From Pusillimonas minor (GTDB lineage: Bacteria > Pseudomonadota > Gammaproteobacteria > Burkholderiales > Burkholderiaceae_B), in assembly GCF_014237865.1 (NCBI RefSeq), contig NZ_JACJUU010000002.1, positions 248,001 through 312,000 of the forward strand: a DNA stretch of 64,000 nt, written 5' to 3'. This document shows positions 23,733 to 33,382 of this stretch, piece after piece. A program made the translations under genes and the position numbers. Each line of letters begins with the position of its first letter. The first letter of the stretch is position 1. The notes under the pieces were generated by a model that ran no database searches, was not told the DNA's origin, and saw only the letters and a list, made by a program, of their open reading frames with translations.

Positions 23733-24452
23733 TTAACGCAACAACCATTGTGCCAGCAAGGCACTAACGGCATCCGGCCGCTCCATAGTTGACATATGGC
23801 CGCTGTCTTCGACAGCGCTTAAGGTGGCCAACGATGCGGGAATCATGCCCTGCATGACTTCGTGCCGCGCGTACGGGCTCCAGGCGTCTTGACGGCCACA
23901 AATCAGGCTAGTAGGGCACGACAACGACGCCAGCACCGGGCCGGCATCGGGGCGACCCAACAGCGCATTAATTTGCGCTTCGAACTCGGCCGGAGTACGG
24001 CGCTCGATCATGTCGAGGATATCGTCGAAAAGCGGCGAGTTGACGCGGTCGGGGTGAACCATGCCCGGCGCCCACTGTTGACCCATGGCGCGCATGCCGT
24101 CGGCTTTAGCAATGTCGAGCAAGCGCATGCGCTTGGCGCGTTCCTGCTCGCCTGCCTCGCCCGAGGCGATCGGCTCGAAACCAGTATCGAGCAAAGCCAG
24201 ACGCGAGACACGCTGGGGCGCCATACGCACCACCTCGAGGGCCACACGCCCGCCCATAGAGTGTCCTGCAAGCGCGAATACCTGGGTTGGCGCATCGCGC
24301 AAGACCTTTTCGGCCATGGCGGTAATGGAGTCCAGCGACTTGTAGTCGGGCACAAAGGAATCGGCAATGGCCGACAAAGCCCGCTGCTGATGTGTCCAGA
24401 CGGCCTCATCACACAACAGACCTGGCAATAGCAGTAGTGCTTGTTTGCTCAT
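23733..24452 (-). CDS. Alpha/beta hydrolase
   Basis: 239 residues from the ATG at 24452. The nucleophile elbow is AGHSMGGRV, the acid is probably in CGRQDAWSP, and the catalytic His lies in EDSGHMSTME. LLLLPGLLCDEAVW is the oxyanion-hole region. It is shorter than most lactonases of this fold but complete. It follows galD by 17 bp in the same operon. Because no amidohydrolase-type LigI is present, it could open 2-pyrone-4,6-dicarboxylate or a related lactone or ester; an esterase releasing aromatic acids is an equal alternative. Confidence 0.82.
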   Translation of the reverse strand: MSKQALLLLPGLLCDEAVWTHQQRALSAIADSFVPDYKSLDSITAMAEKVLRDAPTQVFALAGHSMGGRVALEVVRMAPQRVSRLALLDTGFEPIASGEAGEQERAKRMRLLDIAKADGMRAMGQQWAPGMVHPDRVNSPLFDDILDMIERRTPAEFEAQINALLGRPDAGPVLASLSCPTSLICGRQDAWSPYARHEVMQGMIPASLATLSAVEDSGHMSTMERPDAVSALLAQWLLR

Positions 24453-24469
24453 GGTGAACCTGTATAAAT

Positions 24470-25564
24470 TTACTGGCCGGGACCCGGCCAGATACGCGAC
24501 GGAATATGTACACGCCCGTCGAAAAGCCAACGCGCCGTGCGAATAAGCGCAGCGCTGGCAACGCTAACCTGGCTACCCTCGCCTTGCAGCGTCAGCTCGA
24601 CACTTAAATGCCCGGTGGGGTGCTCGATGTCGAGGCACGGATTTGAACCTGAGGGCATCTGCCCCACACCCTGACAAACTGACCCGGGCAAAGCCACTGC
24701 GGTAGCGACACTGACCGCCGCCAATACGCCAATAGAGGCATGACAGCGATGAGGAATAAAACAACGCGTATTGATAGCACCGCCCTGGGCAGGCTCGGAG
24801 ACCAGGCACATTTTGGGTACAGTACGCTGAGCCACGTCGCCCAGATTCATCATCGGCCCCGCCTTAAGGCGGATGGCTTCGATACGCTGCTTGAGCTGGG
24901 CATCTGCGTCGAGGTCGGCGCGGGATTCGCGCCCCGTGCGGCCTAAATCCGCTGCACGCAGCAGCACCATCGGCATACCGTTATCGATACACGTCACCTG
25001 AACGCCATCGATGATGTCGCTGACATTACCTGTCGGCAACAGCGCGCCGCAGGTTGAGCCTGCTGTGTCACGAAACTCGATGGGAATAGGCGCAGCCGTA
25101 CCCGGCACGCCGTCGATAGCCTGGTCGCCGTCGTACTGGACCACGCCATTAGGCGTGGGTACCGATGCGACGGCAATTTGCCCCGTGTTAACCATATGGA
25201 TGGCCACACGTGTCACCCCATGCTCGGCTTTGACCATGCCAGTTTCGATGGCGTACGGACCGACGCCCGCCAGAATATTGCCGCAATTTTGGCCGGTGTC
25301 GACGCGAGCTTCGTTGACGACCACCTGGGCAAACAAGTAATCAATATCGGCATCGGGGCGCGAGGCAGGCCCCAGAATGGCCACCTTACTGGTCAGCGGG
25401 TCGGCCCCTCCGATACCGTCGATTTGCCGCGCATCGGGCGAGCCCATAACCGCCAGCAGAACACGGTCGCGCAGGGCGGGGTCTGCAGGTAAGTCGGCCG
25501 CCAGGAAGTACGCCCCCTTGGACGTCCCTCCTCGCATTTGCACGCATGGGATCCTGGTTTGCAT
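24470..25564 (-). CDS. galD: 4-Oxalomesaconate tautomerase, PrpF family
   Basis: 364 residues of the PrpF family: the N-terminal MRGGTSKGAYFLAADLP and the internal QNCGNILAGVGPYAIE are the two half-repeat motifs of the diaminopimelate-epimerase-like fold. GalD/LigU isomerises the keto and enol tautomers of 4-oxalomesaconate. The length is close to that of GalD. It lies 17 bp after the galC-type aldolase gene and close to galB, the complete set for 4-oxalomesaconate. Other PrpF members act on 2-methylaconitate, but no methylcitrate genes are nearby. Confidence 0.87.
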   Translation of the reverse strand: MQTRIPCVQMRGGTSKGAYFLAADLPADPALRDRVLLAVMGSPDARQIDGIGGADPLTSKVAILGPASRPDADIDYLFAQVVVNEARVDTGQNCGNILAGVGPYAIETGMVKAEHGVTRVAIHMVNTGQIAVASVPTPNGVVQYDGDQAIDGVPGTAAPIPIEFRDTAGSTCGALLPTGNVSDIIDGVQVTCIDNGMPMVLLRAADLGRTGRESRADLDADAQLKQRIEAIRLKAGPMMNLGDVAQRTVPKMCLVSEPAQGGAINTRCFIPHRCHASIGVLAAVSVATAVALPGSVCQGVGQMPSGSNPCLDIEHPTGHLSVELTLQGEGSQVSVASAALIRTARWLFDGRVHIPSRIWPGPGQ

Positions 25565-25581
25565 ACGTTGCCCTGGCGTGC

Positions 25582-26277
25582 TTAAAGTTCGTCGAGCGAA
25601 TCGACGTAGCGCAGGCCTTTTTCGGCCAGGCGTTCGCGCATGCCGTAGTGGTCAAGCCCCAGCTTGCCAGTGGCCAGTACATCACGGGTGGCGTTTTCTT
25701 TTTCGGTACGCTTGCGCGCGGCCTGGGCCACCTTGGCGGCTTGTGCAACCGGCACCACCACGATTCCATCGTCATCGGCAACGATGACGTCACCGGGGTT
25801 GACCACTTGCTGGGCGCACACGACCGGGATATTGACCGAGCCGAGAGTTTCTTTGACAGTACCGGCCGCCGAGATAGCTTTAGACCAGACGGGGAAGCCC
25901 ATTTCTTTAAGCACTGCAACGTCACGGCAGCCGGCATCGATAACCAGCCCCAACACACCGCGCGCCATGGCCGATGTGGCGAGCAGATCGCCGAAATAGC
26001 CATCGGTGCATTCAGACGTGGTGGCCACAACCAGAATGTCGCCCGCCTGGCATTGCTCCATCGCAACGTGGATCATCCAGTTGTCTGCGGGTGGGACCAG
26101 TACGGTAATGGCCGAACCGGCAATTTGCGCCCCCGACCAGATCGGGCGCATATACGGCGCCAGCAGCCCCAGGCGGGCCTGTGCTTCGTGCACCGTGGCC
26201 GAGCCGGCCTCGCGCAGCATGTCGATATCGGCTTGCGCCGCGCGCGTTACTTTACGAACGACAACACCACGATTCAT
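25582..26277 (-). CDS. galC: 4-Carboxy-4-hydroxy-2-oxoadipate aldolase (RraA-like fold)
   Basis: 231 residues from the ATG at 26277, which overlaps the galB stop by four bases. The class II pyruvate aldolase signature is visible as [10 protein letters not shown] (Arg and Asp for substrate and metal) and [14 protein letters not shown]. LigK/GalC/PmdF cleaves 4-carboxy-4-hydroxy-2-oxoadipate to pyruvate and oxaloacetate, ending both the gallate and protocatechuate 4,5-cleavage routes. A longer in-frame extension upstream runs through galB and is discarded. Confidence 0.88.
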   Translation of the reverse strand: MNRGVVVRKVTRAAQADIDMLREAGSATVHEAQARLGLLAPYMRPIWSGAQIAGSAITVLVPPADNWMIHVAMEQCQAGDILVVATTSECTDGYFGDLLATSAMARGVLGLVIDAGCRDVAVLKEMGFPVWSKAISAAGTVKETLGSVNIPVVCAQQVVNPGDVIVADDDGIVVVPVAQAAKVAQAARKRTEKENATRDVLATGKLGLDHYGMRERLAEKGLRYVDSLDEL

Positions 26278-27020
26278 GACAAGTCTCCGACGACGCTGGG
26301 GGTAAGACGCATATAACCTTCGGCATATTCGATGTTGCGCGCCGCGGTAATACCGATGTTGCGCTTGGCCTGTACGCCGCGCTGCTGTGCAACGCGGGTG
26401 TAATAGGCCCACAGATGTTCCTGGCCCGCCATGCATTCAATAGCCTGGCGCTTTTTGTCCCACACATGGGTGATGTCGAGGAAGGTGTTGGGCACCCATT
26501 CGCATTGTTCGGTTTGGTGTGGCTCGAACGCATAAACCGGCGGTGCGCCCACTACTTTTTGCCCTGGGTTGTGGCCTTCGGCCTGGGCAATGACCCGCGC
26601 TTCTTGGGCCACATGCATGGCCAGCGGGTGATCGAAGTTGTAGGGGTCTTTGGCCGAATGACTAAGCACGAATGCGGGCTGAAGCTCGCGGTAAATATCA
26701 ACTAGGCGCATCAGGGCATCGTCGCTGACACGCAACGGGTAGTCACCCAGGTCGAAGAACTCGATTTCGGCGCCGAGAATATCGGCAGCCTTCTGCGCTT
26801 CTTCGCGCCGCACAGCCTTGACCTTTTCGAGGGTCATTTCGCCCTTGCGCCACAATTTGGCCGATTCGCCGCGTTCGCCAAACGACAGGCAAACGATTTT
26901 CATGCGATAGCCTTGTTCGACGTGAGCAGCAATAGCACCGCCCGCACGCCAGACAAAGTCGGCCGAGTGCGCGCTGACCACCAGGCCCGCCAGTGGTGTG
27001 GAGTCTTTAGATGTTGTCAT
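26274..27020 (-). CDS. galB: 4-Oxalomesaconate hydratase, PIG-L family
   Basis: 248 residues from the ATG at 27020 with AAGGGGA upstream. It belongs to the PIG-L/LmbE zinc hydrolase fold: [15 protein letters not shown] replaces the usual A-H-P-D-D, with a later [13 protein letters not shown]. Pseudomonas GalB, the 4-oxalomesaconate hydratase, is a member of this family, whereas Sphingobium LigJ is unrelated. With galC and galD it completes conversion of 4-oxalomesaconate to central metabolites. Confidence 0.85.
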   Translation of the reverse strand: MTTSKDSTPLAGLVVSAHSADFVWRAGGAIAAHVEQGYRMKIVCLSFGERGESAKLWRKGEMTLEKVKAVRREEAQKAADILGAEIEFFDLGDYPLRVSDDALMRLVDIYRELQPAFVLSHSAKDPYNFDHPLAMHVAQEARVIAQAEGHNPGQKVVGAPPVYAFEPHQTEQCEWVPNTFLDITHVWDKKRQAIECMAGQEHLWAYYTRVAQQRGVQAKRNIGITAARNIEYAEGYMRLTPSVVGDLS

Positions 27021-27141
27021 TAGGAATCCCCTTCTAACCTGTACTTGAGTATCTGGGCCAGTGTGCCCAACCCCCCTGGAAACGACCAGTGAGATAAAGC
27101 GCACACCGGCGCAATTTACTTATATTGCTATAAATAAAGAA

Positions 27142-27855
27142 TCATTCGTCTTCGGCGCCCAGGCCAATCAGCTGTGCCAACTGGTCGGGGTCGTTAAGCA
27201 GCACTTTACTTTCGCCTTCCCAGCGCGCCTTGCCGCGGTCAAGCACAATCGCGCGCTCGGTCAGCTCAAGCGCCAGTTCGGCGTGCTGTTCGACCAGCAC
27301 AATGCCCATGCGCGACCCCTGACGCAGCTTCTGGAAGGCATCGACGAGTGCGTCGACAATAATGGGTGCCAGACCCTCGAAAGGCTCGTCGAGCAACAGC
27401 ACACGCGGGTTGCCGATAAGCGCCCGGCCAATGGCCAGCATTTGCTGTTCGCCACCCGACAACTGATTGCCCATATTGCGACGACGCTCGGCCAGACGCG
27501 GGAAGAGTTCGTAAATGCGGTCAAGATCCCATTCGCCAGGCTGCTGTGCCACCCGAAGGTTTTCGTGCACGGTCAGCGACGGGAAAATTTCGCGCTCTTG
27601 GGGCACCAGGCCAAGGCCCGCAACCGCACGCTCGTGGCTGGGCACTTTGCCAATATCTTTGCCCAAATAATGCAAACTGCCCGAATGCTGCGTGGTTAAC
27701 CCAAGCACCGTATTAAGCAAGGTAGATTTACCCACACCGTTGCGACCCAACACACTAATGGCCTCGCCATCGGCAAGAGAAAGCGACAGCCCTTCGATGA
27801 CAACAGTTTCACCATAGCCGGCAAACAGGTTATCTATTTTCAACAGTTCAGCCAT
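27142..27855 (-). CDS. livF: Branched-chain amino acid-type ABC transporter ATPase LivF
   Basis: 237 residues from the ATG at 27855. It has Walker A LGRNGVGKS, signature QLSGGEQQMLAIGRAL, Walker B VLLLDEPFEGL and the switch His in VEQHAEL. Its start overlaps the livG stop by eight bases. LivF and LivG are the paired ATPases of hydrophobic amino acid (HAAT) importers. Here the transporter is inserted between a LysR gene and gal genes, so it more likely imports an aromatic acid than leucine; the substrate is inferred from context only. Confidence 0.92.
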   Translation of the reverse strand: MAELLKIDNLFAGYGETVVIEGLSLSLADGEAISVLGRNGVGKSTLLNTVLGLTTQHSGSLHYLGKDIGKVPSHERAVAGLGLVPQEREIFPSLTVHENLRVAQQPGEWDLDRIYELFPRLAERRRNMGNQLSGGEQQMLAIGRALIGNPRVLLLDEPFEGLAPIIVDALVDAFQKLRQGSRMGIVLVEQHAELALELTERAIVLDRGKARWEGESKVLLNDPDQLAQLIGLGAEDE

Positions 27856-28600
27856 GATGACGCTCCCCCAGGTATACGGCGCGTACACGCGGGTCGTTAC
27901 GCACTTCTTTAACAGTTCCTTCGACCAGCACTGCCCCTTCGACCAGCACGGTAATGCGCTGGGCGAAACGGAAGACCAGATCCATATCGTGCTCGATCAC
28001 CAGCACCGCAACATCTTGCGGCAGACGCTCGAGCAAATCGAACAAACGCGCCCCCTCGGTTGAAGGCACCCCGGCTACGGGCTCGTCGAGCAGCAGTACG
28101 GAAGGCTTGAGCGCCAAGGCCAGCGCGATTTCAATGAGCCGGCGCTGACCATAGGCCAGGTCGGAGATGGTTCTGCCGGCCAGCTCGAGCAGACCGAGCG
28201 AATGCAGCAGCGCCGCCGCCTCGTCCATCAGCTCGGGCGATTGCGTGATACTGCTGAACAGACGGCCATCACGCCCCTCGCGGGCCGACAACGCCAAGCC
28301 GATGTTCTCGGCAACCGTCAGGCGATTGAATAACGAATTGATTTGGAACGTACGCGCCAGACCCAGCTTCACACGTTTTTCTGGTGACATGCCGGTAATG
28401 TCGGTGCCGTTAAGCAATACCCGACCCTTGGACGGTTGAAGCAAGCCGGTAATTTGGTGCACCAGCGTACTTTTGCCGGCGCCGTTGGGGCCGATAAGCG
28501 CGTGGCGCACGCCTTTTTCAAGCTTAAGACTGACGTCTTGCGTAACTTTGAGTTGACCGAACTGCTTGCTCAGCCCTTGAAGCTCAAGTGCTGCTGTCAT
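27848..28600 (-). CDS. livG: ABC transporter ATPase LivG
   Basis: 250 residues with Walker A IGPNGAGKS, the signature region DLAYGQRRLIEIALALAL (LSGGQ replaced by LAYGQ, as is common in LivG), Walker B VLLLDEPVAGV and a LivG-type insertion FQINSLFNRLTVAENI. It overlaps livM by four bases and livF by eight. Confidence 0.92.
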   Translation of the reverse strand: MTAALELQGLSKQFGQLKVTQDVSLKLEKGVRHALIGPNGAGKSTLVHQITGLLQPSKGRVLLNGTDITGMSPEKRVKLGLARTFQINSLFNRLTVAENIGLALSAREGRDGRLFSSITQSPELMDEAAALLHSLGLLELAGRTISDLAYGQRRLIEIALALALKPSVLLLDEPVAGVPSTEGARLFDLLERLPQDVAVLVIEHDMDLVFRFAQRITVLVEGAVLVEGTVKEVRNDPRVRAVYLGERHHG

Positions 28601-29583
28601 TTTTCACTCCTTTTGGCGACCATGCGCGCCACAAAGCCGGCCAGGCCATCGGGGGCATAACGTACGATAAGAATCAGGACAACGCCCAGTACCGCGAGCC
28701 AGTTGGTGGGGTCGATAGCGGCGGCGCGGTCGGACAGCACCACAAACAAAATGGCGCCAAACAACGCGCCATAAAGGCGACCGGTACCGCCCAAGGCCAA
28801 CATGACGACGACGTTGGCCGACAACGTAAACGCCAGCGAATCAAGACCGACGATGCGATTGATTTGCGCCGACAAACCACCAGCAATACCAGCGACCGCC
28901 GCAGAAATGGTGTACAGCACCCACAAGCGCTTTTCGACCGACACGCCCAACATGCGCATACGGGTCTGGTTTTCGCGAATACCTTGGGCGGTTTGGCCAA
29001 TGGATGAATTCACCAGCTTTTTAAGCAGCGCATACACCAGCACCAGCACCACAAAGGCATATACAAATCCGGTGTAGCCGTAAATGTCGAACTGGAACAT
29101 GCCCAGCAACGGGGCGACATCGTAACCCGTCAGGCCATCGTCGCCATTGGTAATGCCTTTGGCAACGTTGGCCAGTTCGTACAGCAAGGTCGCCACGGCC
29201 AGGGTAAGCATCAACTGGGTAAGGCCCTGCGTACGCAGCACGGCAAAACCCGACAACAAACCCACGACACCGGCTGCAATGGCGGCAACCAACAACCCGC
29301 TGATGGGTTCGGGCGAGAAATGCAGCGAATACAAGCCCGCAGCGTAGGCGCCCACACCGAAGAAAGCGGCATGCCCCAGGGACTCGACCCCGCCATAGCC
29401 CTGGGCCAGGTCAAGCGAGAGCGCAAAGATGGCCATGATGACCACGAACGCGGCCAGCGCCAGGTAATACTCGCCAAATAACAGTGTTAGTGCGGCGGCC
29501 ACCACCAACGCGGCGTCGGCCAGGTTATAGCGTTGCCGACGAAATGCCCCAACGACCAGATTTGCATCAGATTGTTTGTTCAT
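28597..29583 (-). CDS. livM: ABC transporter permease LivM
   Basis: 328 residues from the ATG at 29583. It is strongly hydrophobic with repeated membrane segments (for example LTLLFGEYYLALAAFVVIM) and the conserved LivM sequence LDLAQGYGGVESLGHAAFFG. An upstream in-frame extension lies in the livH intergenic space and lacks a ribosome-binding site. It forms the membrane channel with LivH. Confidence 0.92.
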   Translation of the reverse strand: MNKQSDANLVVGAFRRQRYNLADAALVVAAALTLLFGEYYLALAAFVVIMAIFALSLDLAQGYGGVESLGHAAFFGVGAYAAGLYSLHFSPEPISGLLVAAIAAGVVGLLSGFAVLRTQGLTQLMLTLAVATLLYELANVAKGITNGDDGLTGYDVAPLLGMFQFDIYGYTGFVYAFVVLVLVYALLKKLVNSSIGQTAQGIRENQTRMRMLGVSVEKRLWVLYTISAAVAGIAGGLSAQINRIVGLDSLAFTLSANVVVMLALGGTGRLYGALFGAILFVVLSDRAAAIDPTNWLAVLGVVLILIVRYAPDGLAGFVARMVAKRSEK

Positions 29584-29596
29584 GATGTGCCCCCCC

Positions 29597-30472
29597 TTAG
29601 CCTGCACGACCAACCAGACCCTGCGGGCGGGCCAACAAAATAGCCAATACAGCAAGGTAAATAATGAAACCACCCAACGCGGGGATGTAATAACGACCCA
29701 TCGTATCGATCAGGCCAAGCAACAGCGCCGAATACAGCGACCCCTTCAGGCTGCCCAAGCCGCCAACAGCAACCACGATCAGGACCAACACCAGGTATTT
29801 CAGGCCGTAGTAGGGCTCGAGCGGGAGCATTTGCGTACCGACGGCACCGCCCAGCGCAGCCAGACCGCAACCGATGGCAAACGTTACCGAGAACACCAGG
29901 GGCACGTTGATGCCCACGCAACGCGCCATGCGAGGGTTATCGACCGCCGCACGCAAACGCGCACCAAACGTGGTGTATTCAAGGCACAGCCAAAGCGCAC
30001 CAGCCACCGCCACACTTAGACCCAGCACAAACAAGCGATACACTGAAATATTGAGCGAGCCCAACGACCACTGCCCCAACAAGGCGTCGGGCAGCGCAAT
30101 GCTTTGAATTTGCGGGCCGGCAAGGTTTTTGACCAGCGCCGTAATAACGAAGGTCATACCAATAGTCATGAGCAACTGTCCAAGCGGATCGCACTTGTAC
30201 ACCCACTGGTACAAGGTGCGCTCGAGGATCAGACTCAGCGCCATGGTGGCGAGAACGCCGACCGGCAGCGCCACAAAAAAATTCATGTCAGCTGAGCGCA
30301 TCAGCCACAAGGTAATAAACCCGCCGATCATGGCGAACGCGGAGTGCGTAAGGTTAACAACCCGCATCACCCCAAGCGTAATCGTGAGGCCGACCGAGAT
30401 GAGAAACAGCATCATCCCGTAAGACACCCCGTCGATGGTCAGGGTAAGAAATGTAGATAGCGCATTTGGCAT
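29597..30472 (-). CDS. livH: ABC transporter permease LivH
   Basis: 291 residues from the ATG at 30472. Multiple membrane segments are present, with the LivH hallmark ITLGVMRVVNLTHSAFAMIG near residue 30 and the cytoplasmic coupling region with NPRMARCVGINVP. It follows livK after 169 bp, a gap holding an imperfect GC-rich hairpin that may reduce downstream expression relative to the binding protein. Confidence 0.92.
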   Translation of the reverse strand: MPNALSTFLTLTIDGVSYGMMLFLISVGLTITLGVMRVVNLTHSAFAMIGGFITLWLMRSADMNFFVALPVGVLATMALSLILERTLYQWVYKCDPLGQLLMTIGMTFVITALVKNLAGPQIQSIALPDALLGQWSLGSLNISVYRLFVLGLSVAVAGALWLCLEYTTFGARLRAAVDNPRMARCVGINVPLVFSVTFAIGCGLAALGGAVGTQMLPLEPYYGLKYLVLVLIVVAVGGLGSLKGSLYSALLLGLIDTMGRYYIPALGGFIIYLAVLAILLARPQGLVGRAG

Positions 30473-30641
30473 GGGGTAACTCGTATAAACACAGGGCGAC
30501 CGAAGCACACCCCCCTAAATACCGGGGCAGACCTGGCTTTCCTGATGTGCAGATGAGAGTACGGCCTGGACCCGACCGTTTAGTTGATGGGCACGGCCCC
30601 GGTGATATTGGAGCCGCGCCGTGTACTACGTAGTTTTGGCT

Positions 30642-31841
30642 TTACTTGGGATTGCGCGCGTGCCAGGGTTCGGCAACGGCTTCGTAGGTGTGGACAGGAA
30701 CGTTACCCAGCAAACCGCCGTCAACTTTCTGAACTTTGCGAATGTAGATGTTCTGTGTAATTTCGCGTGTGTTCGGATCGATGGTGACAGGGCCACGAGG
30801 GCTCTTCCAGGAATAGCCCTTGATGGATGCCATGGCAGCGTCACCGTCTTTTTTACCGTCGGTGGCTTTGATCATGTGTGCAATAACCTGCATGGCGTCG
30901 TAGACGCCCATAGAAGCCAGGCTGGGGATTGCATCAGGGCCGAATTTAGCTTTGTATTTTTCAACAAAGGCTTTGTTTTCCGGGTTGTCGAGGTAAGGCG
31001 AATAGTGCAACGAAGTAATAATGCCCTGAGCCGAATCACCGATAGCAGGCAGGTCGGACTCTTGTGTTTCGGCGCCGGCATACAACTGTACGCCGCCTTT
31101 ACCGAGACCACGGTCTTGGAAGGCTTTGATGAAGCCTGCCGACATAGGGCCTACAGGCATGAACATGAAGACGTGCTTGGTGCCAGAGTCGGAAATACGC
31201 TGCAGGTAAGTAGAGAAGTCGGTGGTGCCCAACGGTACTTTGATGAGCTCGGTGATTTTGCCGCCCAACTCGGTAAAGCTGGTGTCAAATGCCTGGGCAA
31301 GGTCTGTACCCGGCGCGTAGTCGGCAATAACCGTAACGGCCTCGCGGGCACCCTGTTCGTAGGCCCACTTCATCAGGGGAACGGCGTATGCCCAGGATGT
31401 ATAGCCCACACGCGCAAAGTACGGCGTTTTATTGGTCATGCTGGACGTTGCAGCGTTAACAAACACGTAAGGCGTTTTTGTTTGGTCAACGATGTCGGAG
31501 GTGCCCATGACAGTAGGCGTAAACACACCGCCGGTCAGGTATTGCACTTTGTCGCGAACGATAAGCTCTTGTGCCAGTTGACGAGCGCGCTGCGGGTTTG
31601 CGCCGCCTTCGTCGCGCTTGACCACGGTAACGGTGTGGTCGCCGACTTTACCGCCGGTTTCGGCCATGAACATTTCAACACCACGGTCGTATTCTTGACC
31701 CCACCACGAATAAGTGCCCGAGTACTGACTGAGCAAGCCAACCTTGATTTCGTCGGCCAGAACCGGTGCTGCGAGCAGGCTGCCGGCCACTGCACAGGCC
31801 GCGGCGCCCACTTTAAAACGCTTACCAATAAAAGAATACAT
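30642..31841 (-). CDS. livK: ABC transporter substrate-binding protein LivK-type
   Basis: 399 residues from the ATG at 31841. A Sec signal peptide (KRFKVGAAACAVAGSLLAAP) ends at VLA-DE, and the mature chain begins EIKVGLLSQYSGTYSWWGQE. It is a periplasmic type I binding protein of the leucine/aromatic family. It is the first gene of the liv set, 137 bp downstream of the double-HTH LysR gene on the same strand. The ligand is probably an aromatic or methoxyaromatic acid by context; the sequence does not identify it. Confidence 0.88.
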   Translation of the reverse strand: MYSFIGKRFKVGAAACAVAGSLLAAPVLADEIKVGLLSQYSGTYSWWGQEYDRGVEMFMAETGGKVGDHTVTVVKRDEGGANPQRARQLAQELIVRDKVQYLTGGVFTPTVMGTSDIVDQTKTPYVFVNAATSSMTNKTPYFARVGYTSWAYAVPLMKWAYEQGAREAVTVIADYAPGTDLAQAFDTSFTELGGKITELIKVPLGTTDFSTYLQRISDSGTKHVFMFMPVGPMSAGFIKAFQDRGLGKGGVQLYAGAETQESDLPAIGDSAQGIITSLHYSPYLDNPENKAFVEKYKAKFGPDAIPSLASMGVYDAMQVIAHMIKATDGKKDGDAAMASIKGYSWKSPRGPVTIDPNTREITQNIYIRKVQKVDGGLLGNVPVHTYEAVAEPWHARNPK

Positions 31842-31978
31842 GGCGCATCTCCGTATATAGTTATAGATCTGTGTGACTTCCAAAACACTTTGGAATGGTC
31901 ACTATCATCGCACCACACGGTTTACGCCACCAATGCCAATCGGCACCCTACCTAGGCGTTCTGGTTATACGCCGCCCA

Positions 31979-33202
31979 CTACACCAACGACGCCGCCAGC
32001 CGTCCAAGCTCATGAATAAACGATTTCATGGTGATATTGGGGTCAGCGTCAGCGCGCATCGTCAGGCCAATATAGCGGGTCGTTTCTTTGACCTGAACAG
32101 GCAAGACACTAAACGCGCCGGCAGATATCCCATGAAACATTTGCCGGCGCGACAGCAAGGCCAATCGGTCGCTGTCTTGCAATAACGCCTGCAGCACAAT
32201 GGCGCTGTTCACTTCGAGCACGGTTGAAGGCGGCTGGACGCCGACCGCGTGAAAGGCGCGCTCGAAGGCATCGCGTGCCGGTGTACCGTGCAACGGCGCG
32301 ATCCAGGACTCACCTACCAGTTGGTCAAGGCCCGCAATGGTATGCCCCTCAAGCGGATGGTCCTTACGGACAACCACCGACAAGGTGTCTTCGAACAACG
32401 GTGTTTGAATAACATCTGCCCCCGGCGCCTGTGGGCGTAACGCCCCCACCAGCACATCGATGTCAGCATGACGCAGCTGATACATCAGGCCGTCGTACGT
32501 GCCATCAACAATACTGACGCTCAAATCTTTGTATTGCGCCAACACGCGGTCGACGGCACGCGGCACCAGCGCCCCCGACGACAGCGGCAACGAGCCGATC
32601 ACCAGACGCCCGCGCATGCGTCCCTGAAACGCAGCCAGGTCTTCAGAGGCTTGCCGGAACTCGTCGAGCGCCAGCTTGGCCCGCTGCAAAACGACTTCGC
32701 CACTTTCAGTCAACCGAACGCCCCGCGCAGAGCGATGGAACAGGCGGACGCCCAGCATATGTTCGAGCTGACGCAAGGTTTGATTGACGGCCGGCTGGCT
32801 AACCCCCAGGCGGCCGGCGGTGGCTGTTTCACTGCGCGCCTCGCAAAACACAATATAGGTTTGCAAATGGCGGTAGCCGCAGGTACCGGCAAACCGGCCA
32901 GCCGGGACGTGGGGTGGGTTTTGTTCGGCCAAACTCAAGGCCTCGTGCTCACCCTGGCGCAATTGCGAAAAAGCGCGTTCGGCACGGTGCGACAGCAATT
33001 GGCCGACGGTCGTGGGCAACATGCCACGCGCGGTTCTGTCGAAAATAGGTACGCCCACGGCGGTTTCAAGCTCACGGATGGCGCGCGCAATGGCCGACTG
33101 CGACAACGGGAGAATGGTCGCCGCCTGTGACGTACTGCCTGTTTTGCACACCGCAAGTACAGCGCGAAACTGACGCAGATGCTCTGCCAGCGACATAGGC
33201 AT
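31979..33202 (-). CDS. LysR-type regulator with two tandem N-terminal HTH domains
   Basis: 407 residues from the ATG at 33202, behind GGAGG at good spacing. Ordinary LysR proteins have about 300. Two LysR winged-helix segments are present: residues about 8-68 (recognition helix in LPLSQSAIARAIRELETAVG) and about 110-168 (GVSQPAVNQTLRQLEHMLGV, then LFHRSARGVRLTESG). The usual effector domain follows (RGRLVIGSLPLSSGALVP onward). It heads the liv-gal block on the same strand and is a plausible regulator of it. The HTH duplication lies inside one open frame with no stop or frameshift, so it appears genuine. Confidence 0.88.
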   Translation of the reverse strand: MPMSLAEHLRQFRAVLAVCKTGSTSQAATILPLSQSAIARAIRELETAVGVPIFDRTARGMLPTTVGQLLSHRAERAFSQLRQGEHEALSLAEQNPPHVPAGRFAGTCGYRHLQTYIVFCEARSETATAGRLGVSQPAVNQTLRQLEHMLGVRLFHRSARGVRLTESGEVVLQRAKLALDEFRQASEDLAAFQGRMRGRLVIGSLPLSSGALVPRAVDRVLAQYKDLSVSIVDGTYDGLMYQLRHADIDVLVGALRPQAPGADVIQTPLFEDTLSVVVRKDHPLEGHTIAGLDQLVGESWIAPLHGTPARDAFERAFHAVGVQPPSTVLEVNSAIVLQALLQDSDRLALLSRRQMFHGISAGAFSVLPVQVKETTRYIGLTMRADADPNITMKSFIHELGRLAASLV

Positions 33203-33382
33203 GAAATCGACCTCCGGGAAGAGTCGCCATTTTAACGTGCTGCCCCGCTTCGGGGCAGCACACAAGGCCATCGCACCACAATAGCGCAACACATACCTAG
33301 GGTTGACCCTAAACAATGGCACGCTTTTTGCTCAATAGTTTTACATACCGCGCCTGCGGCCCACGAAATTATGGGGTGCCCG

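Noticed and set aside
30509-30641. Intrinsic terminator between livK and livH
   Set aside because: The GC-rich hairpin (near 30588-30620) is imperfect and lacks a T-run on the minus strand, so a terminator call was not supported; noted only as a possible attenuator.
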